DNA of 64,000 bases, from contig CP136063.1 in the NCBI GenBank assembly GCA_032622095.1, positions 203,595,934 to 203,659,933 of the forward strand. The letters run 5' to 3'. Under the pieces are notes generated by a model. It was not told where the DNA came from. It worked only from the letters and a program-made list of their open reading frames with translations, and did not search any database. Positions 1 to 11,894 of this stretch are shown in pieces; the stretch's first letter is position 1, and every line of letters begins with the position of its first letter. The DNA comes from Siphonodentalium dalli (Eukaryota; Mollusca; Scaphopoda; Gadilida; Siphonodentaliidae). A program made the position numbers and the translations under genes.

Positions 1-139
1 AATCTGAACAATAATGTCTCTGCCGAAGAAAAAGACATGCTTCCTTGCCACCAATGATAGTTTTTCTAAGTCACATAGTCATAGTGAATGATAAAAAATG
101 AGACTATCACGCCAATAGATGTTAAGGTATGTAAAATTC

Positions 140-232
140 AGGGGGGGGGGGAGATGATCAGGGCGGGGGGGGAGATAACCTAGGTCAACTTCCCCCCCGG
201 GGGGAAGTTGATCAGGGGGGGGGAGATAAACT
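140..232. repeat. G-rich short tandem repeat
   Basis: Units resembling GATCAGGG plus poly-G and GAGATAA recur about three times, with a C7-G6 palindrome in the middle. Low-complexity expansion; no function seen. Confidence 0.7.
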
Positions 233-316
233 GTTACACCGGTACATATGAATTTCTGTAAAATAGATTTTTTTTCAAAAGTTAAGTTCTGACATGCATC
301 CTGATTCCTGTCATAT

Positions 317-482
317 GGTCATTCAATTTCACAAATTTTTCAAAATTAAGTCTCCTCTCATGTGATCATCATGATCTTCAGATATTCGGATAATATCACT
401 GATAATATCCGAATATCTGAAGATCATGATGATCACATGAGAGGGAGACTTAATTTTGAAAAATTTGTGAAATTGAATGACC
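317..482. repeat. Near-perfect fold-back repeat
   Basis: Starts GGTCATTCAATTTCAC and ends with its reverse complement; arms of about 77 bp match almost throughout with a very short loop. Looks like a hairpin MITE, but no second copy was found in the window. Confidence 0.85.
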
Positions 483-2786
483 ATTTTCAATTAGAAAGGC
501 AACAAACTACCCACAAATAATTTTCTATATTTGAGAATGTTCATGTCATGCCTGTTGATCAATGAAAGTTGGGCTGAGAATGAGATGAGTTCTGGGTCTG
601 TGGGTCATGGGATCTAATACCAAGTTATAGCTGAGCACCATATCTCTTAACAGTCAAATTCCAGTTGATTGCTCCCTGCTTGAGTGGGCCATACTGCATA
701 TCAACATTTGTTTTCATTGGGCTGGAATATTTGTCACTGCTTTATTCTTCATTATAATATATATGGGGGTATGTACCGTATGATGCTATATCATGCAATT
801 AACATTACTAGTATAATACACATGAAGCATCCTGTCATAGAATCAAGCCAATTAGCTATTTGGTACTAATTGGAGTGTTGTATAAACTTATTAATTATTC
901 TAGAAGTTCTTGGTACCAATAGGGACAAAAAAAAAGAAATTATAATTTTAACCTCTCAAATGTACGTATTAAAATCCATTGTTTTTATCGTCTCAAGATT
1001 AATAATTGCTCAAAATCTATATACAATGAAGATGATGATATGTGAAATTAAAGATTTTTCCCTAGATCGATCCAGATTCACATCCACTGCACAAATTATG
1101 TTCTAGCTTTAATTGAAAGTGGAACTGGATTGATTTTATAGTTATTAATTATTTGTGACTCCCACCATAACATACAATTTTGTCGCAATATACTATTTAA
1201 CTATTTCAGTTAAGTTTGTGTCAAAGATGGAGAATGGAGCAGTACAGACTGTGATTTTTTTTATTATAGAGTTGTCTAACATTTTCCACTTACTTCTCAT
1301 ACACTAGTACTGGTATAGATCTTCAGTGGGATGGCCTAGCTATTCCTGTAATACATTTACCCTACACCTGTATTAAAGTGACTCATAAAATGAGACTGTT
1401 TATGATAAATCCATCTTTTATCCAAGTAACTTGAGGTCCGGAGAGGCAATAAACTTTTAAAGATGGATTATCTCTTTAAACAACAAATTTTAGATAATTT
1501 CCTGGGTACGAAATAATACATGAGTTGGAAATCCCTGCCCAGAAACGATTTTATCAATTATTATTGATTTTATTAAGATATTATTTTATTCAATTAATGG
1601 GACACTTCTTTGTTCTATAAATAGAACGTTTAGATAGAGGCTTTCCAGCATGGTGCTCCGTACGAATGCGAGCTGCAAAATGTCTCCGATTGATTTTATC
1701 TATTGAAATATTAAGTGTGAATCAAGTAGGTAAATAACTGAAATAACAAAAAAAACTCAATGAAAAAGGCGGTCGTTTATATCAGGGACCATTATGGAAC
1801 GAGCACATAGTTATTTTATATGAATGAAAAAAATTACAAATATAATCAATATTTATTGATAGACGCGTTTCCGGACAGGGGTCTTCGATTCGTATTTATT
1901 ATTTCATACCCATGAAATTATATAGATCATGCTGCGGAAGAGATAATCCACTATAGCAATAGTCTCTCAAATACAGTGAATACTTACATGCACCATTATG
2001 TAGATTTTACATGCCCAGAACAACTTAATTGCTTTCAATGTCAGAAAATTCCAACCCAAGGGAGGGGGCGGGGGGCAAGTGGGAATTTATCGGTCTCGGA
2101 AAGTTTTGTCTGGTTCAAGGAGGATGTAGTTGGACCCTACCAACGGGGACCCCTCTAAACCGACCCAAGTCCCATCAATCTGGCCACCCCCTGCAGTTTA
2201 TCGGTTAATTATTTCATGGGTAACATACTAGTAGTTTACATAAGCTGCACATACTTTATCTGTAACATCAAAAGTTATTATATTGTGCCATGAACAGTGA
2301 TGATTCTGACGAACTAACACTTCTAAACAAATACTGGTACATTTTACTTTGGGTTGTTTGCCTGTCTTATTGTCAAAATAAGTTGGGGTACAATACACAG
2401 TCTGGGGTCGAAATATATGTTACTAACTTACTAGTCACTATTGAGCCCTCAAAATTATACCGCAGAAGGGCATTGCCATAGAAAAAGCTGTGGAAGTCAA
2501 AATAGAATTTCACGCAATTCTAAATCAGTGCCATGCAAGATAGTGCAAATTTCAAAGGCATGTATCCGTCATTTTTTAACAATGTCTACCATAATACATT
2601 CCATGAGAAGCTGAGCAAATCATTGAATTCTATAGGCACTTGGGATGTTCCCCTCCACCGGCCCATAGATACAAAAACAATCCCTGTCTTGTATGTATGG
2701 ATGGAGGCAATTGCCTATGTAAAAAAAATTCTATCCCCATTGGAAGTATGTACATGAACTAAGATTACCGAAAATTCCAACCACAA

Positions 2787-3263
2787 TACTCTCGGGCTCC
2801 AAATAAAAGTGCAGGCCCAAATAATAGCGCAGGGGGGGGGGGTGGGGGGGGGGGGGGGGGGGGGCGGGATGTCCATTGAAAGTTAATTAAAGTGCAGACC
2901 CAAATAATAGTGCAGGGGGAATTCGGAGCAAAACATAAAAATAACTGTGGTTAAACAAATTATTTTTTATAGTACTAGTAGGTCAAGTACAGGAATCAAC
3001 ATACATGTAGTATGTGTCATGTGATGTTTTATTCAATATTTAAATGTTCACATGTATGTCACATACTTGAATATGTACATGCATAAAGCTATAAGCTCAT
3101 CATTTTGATATCAGAATCATATAGAAATCTTGAGTTTGTGGCTGATTTCAATTTTTATAGCCTTAAAATTAATAAACGTGCAGACCCAAATAAGCACTGC
3201 AGGGGGGAAATTTCACAAGAAAATAATAAACGTGCATGCATGTTTATTTGGAGCCCAAGAGTA
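2787..3263. mobile_element. CTCTCGGGCTCC TIR element with poly-G inside
   Basis: Ends are TACTCTCGGGCTCCAAATAA and the reverse complement of TACTCTTGGGCTCCAAATAA, one mismatch. Inside are repeats of AATAATAGTGCAGG and poly-G runs at about 2832-2864. It is a diverged relative of the CTCTCAGGTGCC elements at 29960, 31969, 48636 and 52491. Confidence 0.7.
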
Positions 3264-3309
3264 TACAGTACTGTACCATTTTCAGTACCGGGTACTGTTA
3301 ATTAGCGAT

Positions 3310-3714
3310 GGCTATCAGCTGAGCAGATGCAAATGCAAAAAGAAATTACATTGATTATTATTTAGCCGAGCCAAATTTTAGAGCCTGCCAATGTTATATG
3401 CAATATTTAAACAAATTTCTCGAGACAATTGTCTTAATGTTGCACTTTGGAAGTCTGCAGACAACAAAAAATCTACTGATAACAAAGACTATTGAGATAA
3501 CGAGGATTATCTTGATAATTAACCATTTTAAACCAGACCCAACCACAGTTTGCCATGAATGGCATGCTAATGGATTAAGTTTCCATCGCAAACTAAAATT
3601 ATATGTGTAGAGCATGCAACTATGCGGATCCCAGGCTTATTAGCCAATGAACAATTTCTGGCATAGGCAATTTCTTAGCCTAGGAAAATTTCTCTACGAA
3701 TTAACAGGGCTGCC
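3310..3714 (+). repeat. Dispersed repeat, copy 1 (pair with 46895)
   Basis: Shares long stretches with 46895-47324, including AATTGTCTTAATGTTG, TTTGCCATGAATGGCATG and the end AATTAACAGGGCTG. Unclassified. Confidence 0.75.
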
Positions 3715-3737
3715 ATTTCAGAGAACAGAACTGTTGA

Positions 3738-3959
3738 ACTACGCACAAATGTAAATATTTACTACTTTATTCGGGATGCATTATTGCCAATATTGGGAAT
3801 AAATATTATTATTTTTAGTCACTGCATGTAATTCGTTAACAATTGACACCATTTTCTGACTATTTGGATTTTAAATTTATGAAAATAACTTTATTTCGGC
3901 ATGATTATTTTGTTATTCTGTTCGGACACACCTCAACGGAGAGTTTCACATCACTTTAA
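3738..3959 (+). repeat. Dispersed repeat, copy 1 (pair with 47757)
   Basis: Begins TGAACTACGCNCAA and ends GAGNGTTTCACATCACTTT, both also found at 47757-47990 next to exon 5. Unclassified and diverged in the middle. Confidence 0.6.
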
Positions 3960-4290
3960 AAAAGGACTTAAAAGGTAAATGAATTCTATTTTGGTCTCCT
4001 ATACTCTCTTGCCCTATTTACAGAGTCTGAACATCACTTTAATTTTTTATGAGAAACACACACCAGGGTGCATAGCCTCACCCTGATTAAGTACTAAATA
4101 AGTAGTCCTGCTAATTTGATATGATGCTGATGGGTCCTGCTGAATGTTTATAATGCTGCTAGGGCAAACTGATGCGTTTCAGAAAAAGTTCATTACTTTA
4201 TCAAAAGTTGGCCTTTTTGAGAGGTTTTGCTAATCTGAACGAAATGAGAAAGAGTCAATAAAAACATGCAATATAAAACATGCAATATCA

Positions 4291-4509
4291 TACAGTAATG
4301 CCCTAAATAATCGACTCCTTAACCACAGCAGAATTATGGGTAATTTTTTCAGGATTTAGTCGGAAATATGGCTTGTTACCATTCATCAGAAAGCTCCCAC
4401 TGAGAGCTTTTCCGATGAATGGCAACAAGCCATATTTCCGACTAAACCTGAAAAATTATCCCATAATTCTGCTGTGTTTAAGGAGTCGTTTATTGAGGAC
4501 ATTACTGTA
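4291..4509. mobile_element. Fold-back MITE family 1, copy 1
   Basis: Family definition: TA, then CAGTAATGCCCTAAATAATC and an arm of about 100 bp, a tiny loop, then the reverse-complement arm ending GCATTACTG and TA. TA flanks and CAGT ends suggest a non-autonomous Tc1/mariner-type element. This copy is full length. Confidence 0.9.
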
Positions 4510-4910
4510 TATGTTATAAAAATATTTTAATAATGGATGTGTTGGTTGTAATCGAGATGGGTATTTCTGTTCTTTAACACGCACCAGCGCAGCCATTGTT
4601 AAAATATTTAAAAGTATATTGGTTTCTGAATGTTTGATACAGCAACTGGCTTTTTCTTTGATTCTTCCAGTTTGGTCAAACACTGTGAATATGAGTCTTT
4701 TTAAATGACAACTTAAAAAATTATCAGTACTTTTTCTTAGCAGCATCAGTTTGCACTACCAGCATCATAGCAATTCAGCAGGATCCACTCATGCACCAAC
4801 ATCATATATATCAAATTACCAGGATCAATTGACCAGGGGGTGGCAGAAATTTGTCAACACTTTTTTTCTAGAATTATTTTTAAAAATTCAATATTTGTGC
4901 ACTTCAAATG

Positions 4911-5386
4911 TTAAAGGTACTCAACCCGATAAAACTCCTCTCAATTACTATTTCAATGGCTTCGGGGGTCAAAAATATTTGATTCGAGTCGAGGAAGTCA
5001 CACATCAAAGCTCAGATTTGTTAGATATCGATTTTAGAAATCTATTATTTTTCATTATTGGGAATACTATCTGGCCCAGAACTCAGTCAAAATTGCGTAA
5101 AAATTAACCACTTGATTTTAGAGTTATTCATCCTTGTCTGTTTGAATAGATTTGGAGTACACATCCAGAGCAGATTACGGCAGTTATTGGTACTCATCTC
5201 GAGAACATAACAAATTTGAAAAATCAATATCTAATAACTCTGAGCTTTGTTTGATGGGGTTCCTCGACTCGAATCAAATATTTTTTTACCGCCAAAGAAA
5301 TAGTAATATAGGACCCTCTGATCGGATTGTTGTTGTTGGAATCTGTTGAGATGGGGGACCCCTCTTTACGGGTTGAGTACCTTTAA
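4911..5386. mobile_element. TTAA-flanked fold-back element
   Basis: Ends TTAAAGGTACTCAACCCG and its exact reverse complement. Inner inverted matches (GATTCGAGTCGAGGAA) extend the arms. TTAA duplication suggests a piggyBac-type target preference. No coding remnant seen. Confidence 0.8.
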
Positions 5387-5589
5387 TATGACCTCTTTAA
5401 AATGACACAACAAAAATATCTATTAAACACGTAATCCTGCGTGATCATGAAAATATAATATTTTAATTAACATAATCGTTGTGGTATTTTGGTATGTTGT
5501 CCATTGCAAACTGTTGGTTTGTGGACATGGCAAACACGTGGTTAACAATTCCGACCAACAGTCCACCCGGCAAACTATAAACTGGAGAC

Positions 5590-6102
5590 TAAGTCCATTA
5601 ATTCGGCCGTCTTTAGATAGCGAAACAAGTGGAAAGAAACGATTAACACCATAATCGCATTGGCTTTCAACCGCATTTATAATAATTTAACACCAAAGTA
5701 GATAGCGAGAAGTTCTATAAACAAAATTCGTTCTGCTATAACACGCAAGCCTATGGTGGCCATATTGGAAATATAATTGCGTGAGAAGGCTTCCGCGAAG
5801 CGAATTAGTTCACGCGGTCCATATTGTGCCGTTGGTACGTTTCTACACATGACAGTTGATGCACGGCACCGTTGATGCGACAGATAGATATATTCTCCAC
5901 ACATTAAGGACGTAATTCACTAAAGCTCTGATTTGTTGACATTTTGTGGATCGTATTTTCATTAGACCAGACTTCCGCCGTCGCTTTGATATCGGGTCGG
6001 GCAGTCCTCCGTGTAGTGATAGTGATTATCCAGTGATAACCATTTGTTTTTTGTTGGTGTGGATACTCTTTCTCTGCATCTGGGCCCTAATATTACGGGG
6101 CG
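5590..6102 (+). promoter_or_regulatory. Probable promoter and 5' leader of PKA-C
   Basis: This stretch has visibly more CpG dinucleotides than the surrounding AT-rich DNA, as expected for an invertebrate promoter and first exon. No ATG occurs between about 5880 and the PKA-C start at 6103, so that ATG would be the first in a leader beginning in this interval. An E-box CACGTG lies just upstream near 5535. No convincing TATA box, initiator or upstream exon could be placed, so the transcription start is unknown. The promoter call is inferred from position and composition. Confidence 0.45.
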
Positions 6103-6148
6103 ATGGGGAATACGCCAGCAACGAAGAAAGGAGATCCGGCTGAAAATG
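6103..6148 (+). CDS. PKA-C: PKA-C exon 1 (N-terminus, myristoylation site)
   Basis: Encodes MGNTPATKKGDPAEN plus the first base of a split Val codon. The Gly after Met and the basic KK match the N-myristoylated start of PKA-C (MGNAAAAKKG in mammals), which helps the kinase associate with membranes. The ATG has G at -3 and G at +4, a good animal initiation context. The donor is AATG|GTATGT in phase 1. The G joins TC at the start of exon 2 to give Val, then KEFLAKAK. Start, length and phase agree with the family, with 15 residues before the split Val. Confidence 0.95.
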
Positions 6149-6720
6149 GTATGTTTCTGTACATTCCCATCCTGACGGGATACCCCATATATATTTTCAA
6201 CGTTATTGCAATGGAATAATCCATATTCGCTCAAACACGAAAGGCATCGATCCTGGAAACACCGCTTCGAGCTGTATGGTTGTGGGCGATATCTTATCTC
6301 GCTCCATACACATGGCAACCCATTATTTTATAACCCAAATCCCATTCTTTTGATGTTGCCGCATATAGCTACAACGTCGCTATTTCTATTGTAACTTTAT
6401 AACGTGTAGCTTTACACTATGTGCGAGATCTTCTCAGCATAACACACATGTAATTATCATACACAAGCTCCCTGTGGCTGCTAATTAGTCTCTCAGCTGG
6501 CATTTCTACACGAGTATAATACAACAACTACAGGAAAATTTTGGTTGTAATTTATAATCCATGACACAACCCATGTGAGATTACTATCAGTTCATTAGAG
6601 CTGTTCTGATGGAGGTTAGAAAATTATGTTGATGATTTGCACCAACTAACCTGACATGCATTGTTCTATAATACTTTCAGACAACAGTCTGTGTATACAT
6701 ATGTGATCTACATGTACAGG

Positions 6721-6984
6721 TACAGTAATTCCCTAAATACTCGACTCCTTAACCACAGCAGAATTATGGGTAACTTTTCAGGATTTAGTCGGAAATATGG
6801 CTTGTTGCCATTCATCGGAAAGCTCTCACTGATATCCTGAAAAGTTACCCATAATTCTGCAACTGAGAGCTTTCCGATGAATGGCAACAAGGCTTGAACA
6901 AGCCATATTTCCGACTAAGTCCTGAAAAGTTAACCATAATTCTTCTGTGGTTTAAGGTGTCGATTATTTTAGGGCATAACTGTA
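6721..6984. mobile_element. Fold-back MITE family 1, copy 2
   Basis: Full-length with an internal rearrangement: an extra inverted piece ACCCATAATTCTGC lies in the loop region. Confidence 0.88.
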
Positions 6985-7151
6985 TAATGTACTACATGTA
7001 GTACATGACATGGCTGTTCAATTGTATCTTATGGTACATGTACATATGTAGGTGTTATTATTTTTTATGTCACATGTGGCAGAACATTTGACATTGAAAA
7101 TGAGAGATCTGGCAAAAACCAAAAAAATCTGTCTAGATGGATTCCTGTACA

Positions 7152-7357
7152 TACAGTAATGCTCTAATTAATCGACCTCTTAACCACAGCAGAATTATGG
7201 GTAACTTTTCAGGATTTAGTCGGAAATATGGCTTGTTGCCATTCATCGCCGAGAGCTTTCCGATGAATGGCAACAAGCCATATTTCCGACTAAATCCTGA
7301 AAAGTTACCCATAATTATGCTGTGGTTAAGAGGTTGATTAATTAGAGCATTACTGTA
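7152..7357. mobile_element. Fold-back MITE family 1, copy 3
   Basis: Full-length, arms nearly perfect. Subtype with GCTCTAATTAATCG ends. Confidence 0.9.
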
Positions 7358-7725
7358 TATATCTTAGAGACAAATTCATCTCATAAAGTAATACTGTACT
7401 GTTAGATACGCTGTTCAAATAATGGTATACTAGTATCCCTTCTGTATCAACCATCGAACCCATGTTCACACTCTGACAGTCATGTGAGTCATTTCATACC
7501 ATGACCAGTTCGTACCCTCTGAAAAAAGTCAACAATCTCGAGTATGAGTTACAAGGTAACTCGTATGGTAACATCCAGCAGAGTCAACTCTTAACCTTCT
7601 GAGTAATTTTGTACCCTCTGTTTTTATTTAGCCTACATACCCTTATTTCCACCTTAAATTTGTATGACGGCACGCCTTCCAAACACACAAATCCGTGTGT
7701 AGAACAGGGTACAAGATGACTGAGT

Positions 7726-8163
7726 AAAGCCTGGATATAGAGTGTCTGGCATTTTCACGACGTTGTCCCCAGAGGGTGATTTTAGTAATGCTGTACCTGT
7801 ATCCCACATACGGTACATGTAGCGGGCTACTACTAACATCCCCAAATTCATCCTCTGGGAAACCTTATACTTCTGGGAAGTATCTATAGGCAGGCTCAAA
7901 TTAACATTGTTTTTAGAATTTTTTTTCCCTTCTGTTCAGTTTCTATATTCCAAATTTGCAGAAGATAAATTGCATAATCAAGCCGAAGGTGACTAATGGG
8001 TGAATATCACCAACTTAAACTGGTGAAATTCAATCTGAGCCTACCGGCAGGTTTCCCATACCAGTTGAGACCTCAGCAGAATGAGGTCCCCAGATGGTGA
8101 ATTTGGTGATGCTAGCCTGGGGACCTCATTCTGCAAATGTCAAACACACTAAATTCAGGCTTC
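7726..8163. mobile_element. CAAGYCTG element family 2, copy 1 (degraded)
   Basis: Diverged copy: a damaged left hairpin, the internal TTTGCAGAAGATAAATTGCA part, and a shortened right hairpin ending AAATTCAGGCTT. No clean target duplication. Confidence 0.7.
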
Positions 8164-8339
8164 GCACTCAGTATATAAAAATCAGTGAAATTGACTTAGT
8201 CTATGAAATTGTAAAATCAGTGACTCGGGTACGAGTTGACTTAGTTTTGGTATTACATGGCTAATAGCCATGTAATTTAAAGTAGAGGTTTACAAGATGT
8301 CTGATGACCAACTCGGTTACGTGTTCATAGGGTACAGTA

Positions 8340-9379
8340 TAGTGTTGAAACGATTAATCGATTAGTCGAAATCGACGCGATTATTAAATTAGTCGATCCC
8401 GAAATATGCTAGTCGACTAGTCGAGAAAAAGCACTACCTAAGTGCTATCATGACAGCAGTGCCATTGCATGGCAATATTATCACGTAATCTGTAACAGTT
8501 AATACATATTAACTTCTTAGAGCTTATTGCATTGTTCCTTTAACCCAATATACGTACACATAACACTGTATCATTATACAAGCATAAGGGCCCTGTTGAT
8601 ATATATATATTATAATTATATTGAATACGAAATAAATCTTATTATTGAATCTTAACGATGCCACCGCCAGTCATGCACGAGCGGTGAACTCCATGACCTG
8701 AACTGAACCCAATGTATGCACATGTACCGGTATGCGCGGTTTCTTTTATGTTGATCATCAAAGACACAAAGTGTCGCTGCCGACCGAACACTGTCTAGTT
8801 CAATGGGAACAATTGACCAGTGAAAACATCTAGAGTAATGATGCAACACAAAATGGCTTCAATGATATACAAAACATAATTCGCAACATGTCAAGCTGGT
8901 AAAGTCAACTCAGTAACTGAATAGATCCTAGATCATTCTAATACCGCCCCCCCCCCCCCCCCCACCCCGCGACATGAGGCGCCAATTCAGAGAGACAATA
9001 GAACACACCAGACATCTCGTTAGCGAGACTTACTAACGAGACTTGCCTATTTATTTCCTGGTTACCGGCGACAATTTTGTTTATATAAAATGTTTTATTA
9101 CCTGCATTCCCCAAACCATGAGATTATATGGAGGTTGCAGGAGAGCCTGGTTTAAGACATCAAATTGGGAGACTTACGGGCAAAACGGGAGATTATATAG
9201 TTCACGTGCTTTCTGTTTTAACGTTCTGAAACGAAGAGTTGGATACTCAAAACTGCACATGGCCCTTTTTATACGTCATATGGGCATAGAAACGGGAACT
9301 CTTAGAAGGGGGTCGACTAGTAGTCGATTACCTCTGGCGACTAGTCGATTCCATAAAAACGCTAATCGTTTCAACACTA
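8340..9379. mobile_element. hAT-like non-autonomous element, 1.04 kb
   Basis: TIRs TAGTGTTGAAACGATTA match exactly at both ends and fit the hAT pattern YARNG. The 8-bp sequence GTACAGTA flanks both sides (8332-8339 and 9380-9387), a hAT-length target duplication. The right copy overlaps the left tip of fold-back MITE copy 4. Internal reading frames show no transposase. Confidence 0.85.
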
Positions 9380-9380
9380 G

Positions 9381-9593
9381 TACAGTAATGCCCTAAATAA
9401 TCGACTCCTTAACCACAGCATAAATAGGGGTAATTTTTCAGGATTTAGTCGGAATATGGCTTGTTGCCATTCATCGGAAAGATTTCAGTGAGAGCTTTCC
9501 GATGAATGGCAACAAGCCATATTTCCAACTAAATCCCGAAAAATTAACCATAATTCTGCTGTGGTTAAGGAGTCGATTTAGGGCATTACTGTA
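9381..9593. mobile_element. Fold-back MITE family 1, copy 4
   Basis: Full-length. Its first bases were duplicated by the hAT-like insertion at 8340-9379, so the MITE was there first. Confidence 0.88.
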
Positions 9594-9833
9594 CGAAAAA
9601 GCAGGGTATTATTGATGATCATTACTGTAACCTTGGTAAAAGGTTTTCATATCGAGAGATGTCCCCATGTCAAGGTGGTTTGGTCGTGGAATCTATCACA
9701 GTCTGGGCTAGACGACATTGGTGTGGGTTCGAACACAGACATTGCTTGATTTGAGTTGATCGATACATAGCCATGTCGATAAGAAATGATCATTTGTGCG
9801 TGCACATTGAAGCAATGAACAATAATACTGAGC

Positions 9834-10228
9834 CAGGTCTGAGAATAAGGTGCCTGTCATTTGCAGAATGAGGTCCCCAGAGGGTGTACATGTATGTAGT
9901 GATGCTATCCCACATAGTGGGTTAGCGTCAATAAATTCACCCATTGGCGACCTCATTCTGCTTAGGCCTCATAAAGTTTCTTTATTATCAAATTGCTATA
10001 GAAACTTCTTCAACTATATTGGTCACGATGGTGTACCTGTACATCACAATATTCACCATTTGTGAACTTCTATCTGAGTCTTTGTCTCCCATATCAGATA
10101 AAGCCATTGCATAATGAGGTCCCCAGAGTAAATTTGGTGATGCTAGCCTGCTGTGTGGGATAGCGTCACTAAATTCACCCTCTGGGGACCTCATTATGCA
10201 AATGACAGGCACCTTATTCTCAGGCTTG
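9834..10228. mobile_element. CAAGYCTG element family 2, copy 2
   Basis: Ends CAGGTCTGAGAATAAGG and its near-exact reverse complement. A hairpin with AATGAGGTCCCCAGAG lies at each end. Confidence 0.82.
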
Positions 10229-10686
10229 GCCAGTGCCTTCAGAAATCTGAAAAGCTTTGATAAAGCTCCCCAGAATTTATTGGTACATATTTTCAAGTTA
10301 TCACTTTGTTCCTCAAATATTATTTGCCATAAGGATTTTAATTTATGGCCCTACAATTTTACTACTATCAATAAGTTTTCTCACAATATGAAGTTAGAAT
10401 GAATCTAAATAAATCTGACATTAAATTCAGACTTGTCATGTATGGTAGCTCTGTGTCAATAGCATCATTCATCCTGAACATGCTAGTGACAGCATGCTGA
10501 CAGTTGACACCATTATAACTGGTAAATGGTAATTTAATACTAATTTTAGGTAGAATTACTGGTATAAAGGTTGTTGGGACAGGTACATACATGTACCAGT
10601 ACAGTGTAGAATGCATTATGGAATGTGTATAAATTCTAGAATGTGTTTATTTAGTAATATTGATGGCCATGTGAGTACCGTACATG

Positions 10687-11894
10687 TACTGTTATGCCCT
10701 AAGTAAATGACCCATTAACTGCAGTTATAATCCGTTTACAACTGCGGTTAAACCGTAACTGCACCGCAGTTATTTGCAGTAACTGCGGTGGCATCGCAGT
10801 TGCATGCGGTTAGGTTACCGCAGTTAATAACCCTTAACTGCGGTTACACCGCACGTAAACGTTAACCTTCCGGTATTTTAATATTTAATGGGAAAGAGAG
10901 GGGTGCTACCCATGCATCTACCAGTGTACATGTATGTTATCGTTCTGTGTTTTAGCGATCACAGCAAAGTGGTAACTTCATAATCGACCAGGAGTTGATT
11001 GTATGTTTTTGTTTTTTTATCACCATCGGTACTCAACACGATATATTTTATGTTTTAATCCTGACTTGTTGAAAACTGTATAATTTTGACGTATATGTTC
11101 TAGTATACTTCCGTTGTTCGGCTTGAGAAAAAATACATGCTTATGTTTGAAGCTGAATTTAATACTAGTAATAATACATACGCAATTCGCGAATCTAGCT
11201 GGCGTGTCACGTTTATAGTTAATTATGATTATATAGCAACGAATGCAAGATCGGAAAACTTAAATATCGGTTTCCGATATCCGAATAATGCCCGACGTTT
11301 GAAGAGTGCGGTTGTTCCGTTTAAATGCATGTGTGTGCATGTGTGGGACTCTAACCCCCACTTTATATTATTATAAAATTATCCACTCGAATTCGTTTGA
11401 AATTCAGTGGCCATTTGATCCGTTTGAATGCGTTTTTTCCGTTTTGTGGTTGTTCCATTTTAAACGCGTTTACAACATTATAATAAAAAGAAATCCAAAA
11501 ATAAATAAAACACACAAAAACACTTTTATTTTTTCACACCATACATCACAATCTTCCGTTTACCCAAAACATAAAATATTGGTATATGAATGTCTGTTCT
11601 ATTTATCCAAAATAAATAGAAGATCCACAACAAAAAATATTGATATTGAAATGTACACTGGCATGTTAACGAGCCATGGCATGGCAACTAAAACATGACA
11701 CGCCATATGGTATCTATTCCATTAAGAGCGACATATACCGGTTTAACCGTGACGTATCCGTTTTAACCGCACAATTTATTCGGTTCTCTTGCGTTTTAAA
11801 CGCATCTTATAACCGCAGTTAGGTTAAAACGGAACGCAGTTAAACTGGGGTGCCACTTCAGTTAGATGGGCCATTTACTTTGGGCATAACAGTA
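10687..11894. mobile_element. CpG-rich TA-flanked TIR element, 1.2 kb
   Basis: TA then CTGTTATGCCCTAAGTAAATG at the left and the inverted form (one base different) at the right. Many copies of AACTGCGGTTA-like motifs fill the ends. Tips resemble MITE family 1 (CAGTAATGCCCTAA). No transposase frame recognised. Copies of a short TAATATTGATGGCCAT repeat lie on both flanks. Confidence 0.8.

Larger units (their letters stand above)
1..5589. other. Upstream DNA without a recognised gene
   Basis: No exon of any known protein was recognised. Short reading frames here have no family resemblance. Several fold-back repeats are listed separately. Stretches 483-2786 and 3960-4290 show no structure beyond ordinary AT-rich sequence. 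Confidence 0.6.

Noticed and set aside
5760-5768. CCATATTGG as a serum-response (CArG) box near the promoter
   Set aside because: Only five A/T bases between CC and GG instead of six; not a true match.
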